Assembly (NCBI GenBank): GCA_963814645.1
Contig: CAWFDX010000004.1
Span: 2,542,001-2,606,000 of the forward strand
Origin: RYN-230 sp963814645
Lineage (GTDB): Bacteria; Actinomycetota; Actinomycetes; Streptosporangiales; Streptosporangiaceae
DNA length: 64,000 nucleotides
Direction: 5' to 3'
How positions within the stretch are numbered: the stretch's first letter is position 1; each line of letters opens with the position of its first letter. The translations under genes and the position numbers were made by a program. The notes under the pieces were generated by a model. That model searched no databases. It was not told the origin of the DNA and saw nothing but the letters and a program-made list of their open reading frames with translations. Positions 61,645-64,000 of this stretch are shown here, one piece after another.

Positions 61645-63198
61645 GTGAAGGACCAGCGGACAGTGTCAGCCGACAGCACGGGGTCAGCCGAGAACAGCAC
61701 GAGGCCAGCCGAGGACAGCACGAGCGTGCTGGCGGAGATCCGGCAGCAGCGCATCGACAAGGTGGCGCAGCTGCGCGAGCTCGGCCTGAACCCGTACCCG
61801 CCGGACGCGGTGGCCCGGACGCCCATCGCCGAGGCCCGCGAGCTGGCCGACGGCGAGCCGGTGGCCATCGCCGGCCGGATCATGCTGCTCCGCCCGATGG
61901 GCAACCTGACGTTCGGCCAGCTGCACGACGAGAGCGGCGAGATGCAGTTCATGATCTCCCGCCGGGACCTGCCCGAGGATCATGTCCCGGGCTACAAGGC
62001 GCTGACCAAGCTGCTCGACATCGGCGACTTCATCGGGGTCGAGGGCTACCGGCTGCAGACCAAGGCCGGCGAGCGGTCGGTGGCCGCCCGTTCCGTGCGC
62101 GTGCTGACCAAGTCGCTGCGCCCGCTGCCGGACAAGCACTCCGGGCTGACCAACGAGGAAGTCCTGCTCCGCCAGCGCTACCTGGACATCCTGCTGCACC
62201 GGGAGATCCAGGAGATGATCTACGCCAAGGCCCGGTTCTGGCGCTCGATGCGCCGGTTCCTGGAGGACCGCGGCTTCATCGAGGTGCAGACCCCGGCCCT
62301 GGAGCTGACCACCGGCGGGGCCGACGCCCGCCCGTTCGTGGCCCACCACAACTACCTGGACACCGACGTCTGCCTGCGGATTTCCATGGGCGAGCTGTGG
62401 CAGAAGCGGCTGCTGGTCGGGGGGCTGGAGAAGACGTTCGAGATCGGGCGGCAGTTCCGGAACGAGAACCAGAGCCGGGAACACCTCAACGACTACGACC
62501 AGATGGAGTTCTACTGGGCGTACGCCAACTACGAGGCGGGCATGCGGCTGGTCGAGGAGCTGTTCCGGCAGGTGATCAGCGACACGTTCGGCACACTGGC
62601 CTTCACCCTGCACCGGAACGGCCGCGAGTACCAGGTTGACCTGGGCGCGACGTGGGCCCGGTATGACTACTACGAGACGATCAGCCAGAGCCTCGGCTTC
62701 GACGTGTCCTCGGCCAGCCTGGACAAGCTGGTCGCCACCATCGACGAGCTGCACATCGTGGTGGACCGGGCCGGCCTGAACCGGGCCCGGGCCATGGACG
62801 CGCTGTGGAAGCACTGCCGCCGCGGCCTGGCCGGCCCCGGGTTCCTGGTCAACGAGCCGCTCGAAGTGTCCCCGCTGGCCAAGGCCCGCCCGGACCGGCC
62901 CGGCATCGTCGAGCGGTTCCACGTCATCGTGGCGGGCAGCGAGCTCGGCAACGGCTACAGCGAGCTGAACGACCCGCAGGAGCAGGCCCGCCGGTTCGCC
63001 GAGCAGCAGGCCATGCGCGAAGCCGGGGACGCCGAGGCGCAGATGCCCGACCCGGATTTCGTCGAGGCGCTGGAGTACGGCATGCCGCCCGCCTGCGGGT
63101 TCGGGATGAGCGAGCGGGTGTTCGCGTTCTTCATGGACAAGAGCGTCCGCGAGTGCCAGATCTTCCCGCTGCTCCGCCCGCTGGAGTCCACCCGCTAG
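61645..63198 (+). CDS. lysS: Class II lysyl-tRNA synthetase, divergent type
   Basis: 517 residues. An OB-fold anticodon domain (AIAGRIMLLRPMGNLTFGQL, DESGEMQFMISR) is followed by the class II core. Motif 1 region GFIEVQTPALELTTGGADAR, motif 2 FRNENQSREHLNDYDQMEFY, and motif 3 GFGMSERVFAFF are present. Lysine-binding and catalytic residues are kept: Glu in GELWQKRLL, Arg and Glu in FRNE, Glu and Tyr in MEFY, Asn and Glu in GNGYSELNDPQEQ. Yet motif 2 lacks the usual HNPEFT sequence and motif 3 is one residue shorter than GLGIGIDR. It is therefore a real LysRS outside the usual actinobacterial type, perhaps a second copy. GTG start. Confidence 0.85.
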   Translation: MKDQRTVSADSTGSAENSTRPAEDSTSVLAEIRQQRIDKVAQLRELGLNPYPPDAVARTPIAEARELADGEPVAIAGRIMLLRPMGNLTFGQLHDESGEMQFMISRRDLPEDHVPGYKALTKLLDIGDFIGVEGYRLQTKAGERSVAARSVRVLTKSLRPLPDKHSGLTNEEVLLRQRYLDILLHREIQEMIYAKARFWRSMRRFLEDRGFIEVQTPALELTTGGADARPFVAHHNYLDTDVCLRISMGELWQKRLLVGGLEKTFEIGRQFRNENQSREHLNDYDQMEFYWAYANYEAGMRLVEELFRQVISDTFGTLAFTLHRNGREYQVDLGATWARYDYYETISQSLGFDVSSASLDKLVATIDELHIVVDRAGLNRARAMDALWKHCRRGLAGPGFLVNEPLEVSPLAKARPDRPGIVERFHVIVAGSELGNGYSELNDPQEQARRFAEQQAMREAGDAEAQMPDPDFVEALEYGMPPACGFGMSERVFAFFMDKSVRECQIFPLLRPLESTR

Positions 63199-63238
63199 AC
63201 CTTTTCATACCGAACGCCAGCCGCTGGCCGGTGCCGGT

Positions 63239-63748
63239 TCAGCCGGCCGTCTGGGGCGCCGGGGTGACCGGGACGATCTCGGCCGACAGCAGGCGGCCCC
63301 CTATTTCCAGGATGCCGATCGTGCCGCGGGGCTGGCGGCGCCGGTCGGTCGGTGAGCCCGGGTTGAAGATCCGCTGGCCGTTCTCGGTGTGGTCCAGCGG
63401 GATGTGCGAGTGGCCGAAGACGACCAGGTCCGCCGCGGGGAAGCGGCGCCGCATCCGGGCCGGGCGGCCTGGGGCCGGGCCGGAGTCGTGCAGCATGGCC
63501 ACGCTCAGCCCGGCCAGATCGAGCTGCAGCGTGTCCGGCGCGCCCCAGGCGGCCACGTCCGGGCCGTCGTTGTTGCCGCGCACGGCGCGGACCGGCGCAT
63601 ACCCGGCCAGCTCGTCCAGCGTGGCCGCGGTGCACACGTCGCCGGCGTGCAGGATCAGGTCCGCGCCCTGGAGTTGGGCGGCCACCGCGGGCGGGCAGGA
63701 CCGCCAGCGCCGCGGCGCATGCGTATCCGCCAGCACGATCACCCTCAC
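63239..63748 (-). CDS. YfcE/MJ0936-type metallophosphodiesterase
   Basis: 169 residues of the small calcineurin-like phosphoesterase group. Metal ligands are complete: RVIVLADTHAP (Asp and His), LILHAGDVCTA (Asp), VRGNNDGPD (Asn), VAMLHDSGPA (His) and VVFGHSHIPLD (two His). Members hydrolyse cyclic or phosphodiester bonds with Mn2+. Convergent with the lysyl-tRNA synthetase gene with 40 nt between the stops. Physiological substrate unknown. Confidence 0.88.
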   Translation of the reverse strand: MRVIVLADTHAPRRWRSCPPAVAAQLQGADLILHAGDVCTAATLDELAGYAPVRAVRGNNDGPDVAAWGAPDTLQLDLAGLSVAMLHDSGPAPGRPARMRRRFPAADLVVFGHSHIPLDHTENGQRIFNPGSPTDRRRQPRGTIGILEIGGRLLSAEIVPVTPAPQTAG

Positions 63749-63787
63749 CCACCCATCCTGCCCGCCCCGCCCGCCTCGCGCGGAGGG

Positions 63788-64000
63788 TCAGCGCAGGCCG
63801 CCGGGCGGGCCCGCGGACACGCCCAGCTGGGCCAGCAGATCACTCTGGTCGTAGTAGAGGTGCGTGCTGGTGATCTTCCCGTCGTCGCATTCGTGCACGA
63901 CCGTGAATCCGGTGTCCACTCTCCGGCCGGTCGGGCCGATGTCGCCCGCTGGGCCACGCAAGCTCCCCGAATGCGTGCCGACGAACCGCCCCTCGTACAC
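63788..64000 (-). CDS. SnoaL-like (ester cyclase / NTF2-fold) protein, cut by window end
   Basis: Only the last 70 residues are in the window; the gene begins beyond base 64000. The visible part shows the end of a SnoaL/NTF2 cone: YEGRFVGTHSGSL, RRVDTGFTVVHECDDGKITS and THLYYDQSDLLAQLG, the usual finish of SnoaL-like polyketide cyclases and ester cyclase-annotated proteins. It precedes the phosphodiesterase gene on the same strand by 39 nt. Substrate unknown. Confidence 0.75.
   Translation of the reverse strand: MYEGRFVGTHSGSLRGPAGDIGPTGRRVDTGFTVVHECDDGKITSTHLYYDQSDLLAQLGVSAGPPGGLR

Overview
The window is very GC-rich DNA with dense, mostly ATG/GTG-started genes, purine-rich ribosome binding sites and 4-nt start/stop overlaps. 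It comes from an actinomycete (class Actinomycetes). The evidence is the actinobacterial haem set hemQ-hemG plus hemE, a DUF3000 gene next to an RNase D gene, a mutT1-ppk1 pair, a DUF222/HNH (13E12-type) gene, an F420-type PPOX flavoprotein, a DUF397 remnant and many secreted enzymes. Streptosporangiales, Streptomycetales or a neighbouring lineage fits; the genus cannot be decided from the sequence.

Layout. 0-9.2 kb: tail of a membrane protein, a GyrI-like protein, hemQ-hemG, a cation/proton antiporter, a DUF4349 lipoprotein, hemE, DUF3000-rnd and a DinB-like protein. 9.3-14.4 kb: secreted GH18-like protein, remnant of an S53 protease, DUF222/HNH protein, broken beta-propeller gene, unknown protein. 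14.5-22 kb: ogt, mutT1-ppk1, an fprA-type reductase and dxs. 22-31.3 kb: a secreted phosphoesterase, then a long minus-strand sugar locus (exporter or importer, Gfo/Idh dehydrogenase, DUF6807, cupin, LacI regulator, xylB, xylA). 31.4-38.7 kb: ferritin-like protein, aconitase, a cupin, a 3-hydroxyisobutyrate-dehydrogenase-like enzyme, a DHA2 exporter. 38.9-41 kb: a membrane-anchored protein with 30-residue repeats. 41-42.5 kb: an island of gene fragments (GntR, DUF397 and others). 42.5-48.8 kb: a tight DeoR / APC permease / FGGY kinase / glycerol-3-phosphate-dehydrogenase-like / FAD oxidoreductase operon. 49.2-53.4 kb: two lipoproteins, an SRPBCC protein, a TrpB2-like synthase. 53.5-60 kb: a probable cell-surface glycan locus. 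60-64 kb: PPOX protein, two receiver proteins (one a kinase remnant), a divergent class II lysyl-tRNA synthetase, a phosphodiesterase and a cut-off SnoaL-like gene.

The most unusual part is 53.5-60 kb. It encodes a membrane-anchored PgaB-like polysaccharide deacetylase, a close UDP-sulfoquinovose synthase homologue with the Thr145/Tyr182/Lys186 active site, a protein joining an N-terminal metallo-beta-lactamase fold to a C-terminal Rieske centre, and a multi-pass GT2 glycosyltransferase. Read together they suggest a sulfonated (and perhaps oxidised) surface polysaccharide or glycolipid. The function of the set is inference. The glycerol-like operon with an amino-acid-type permease at 42.5-48.8 kb is a second pathway whose substrate is not obvious.

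At least five otherwise good genes carry one single-base frameshift each (about 150, 5150, 13183, 15812 and 19200), including housekeeping-type genes. This looks more like residual sequence error than decay and should be kept in mind when reading the annotation.
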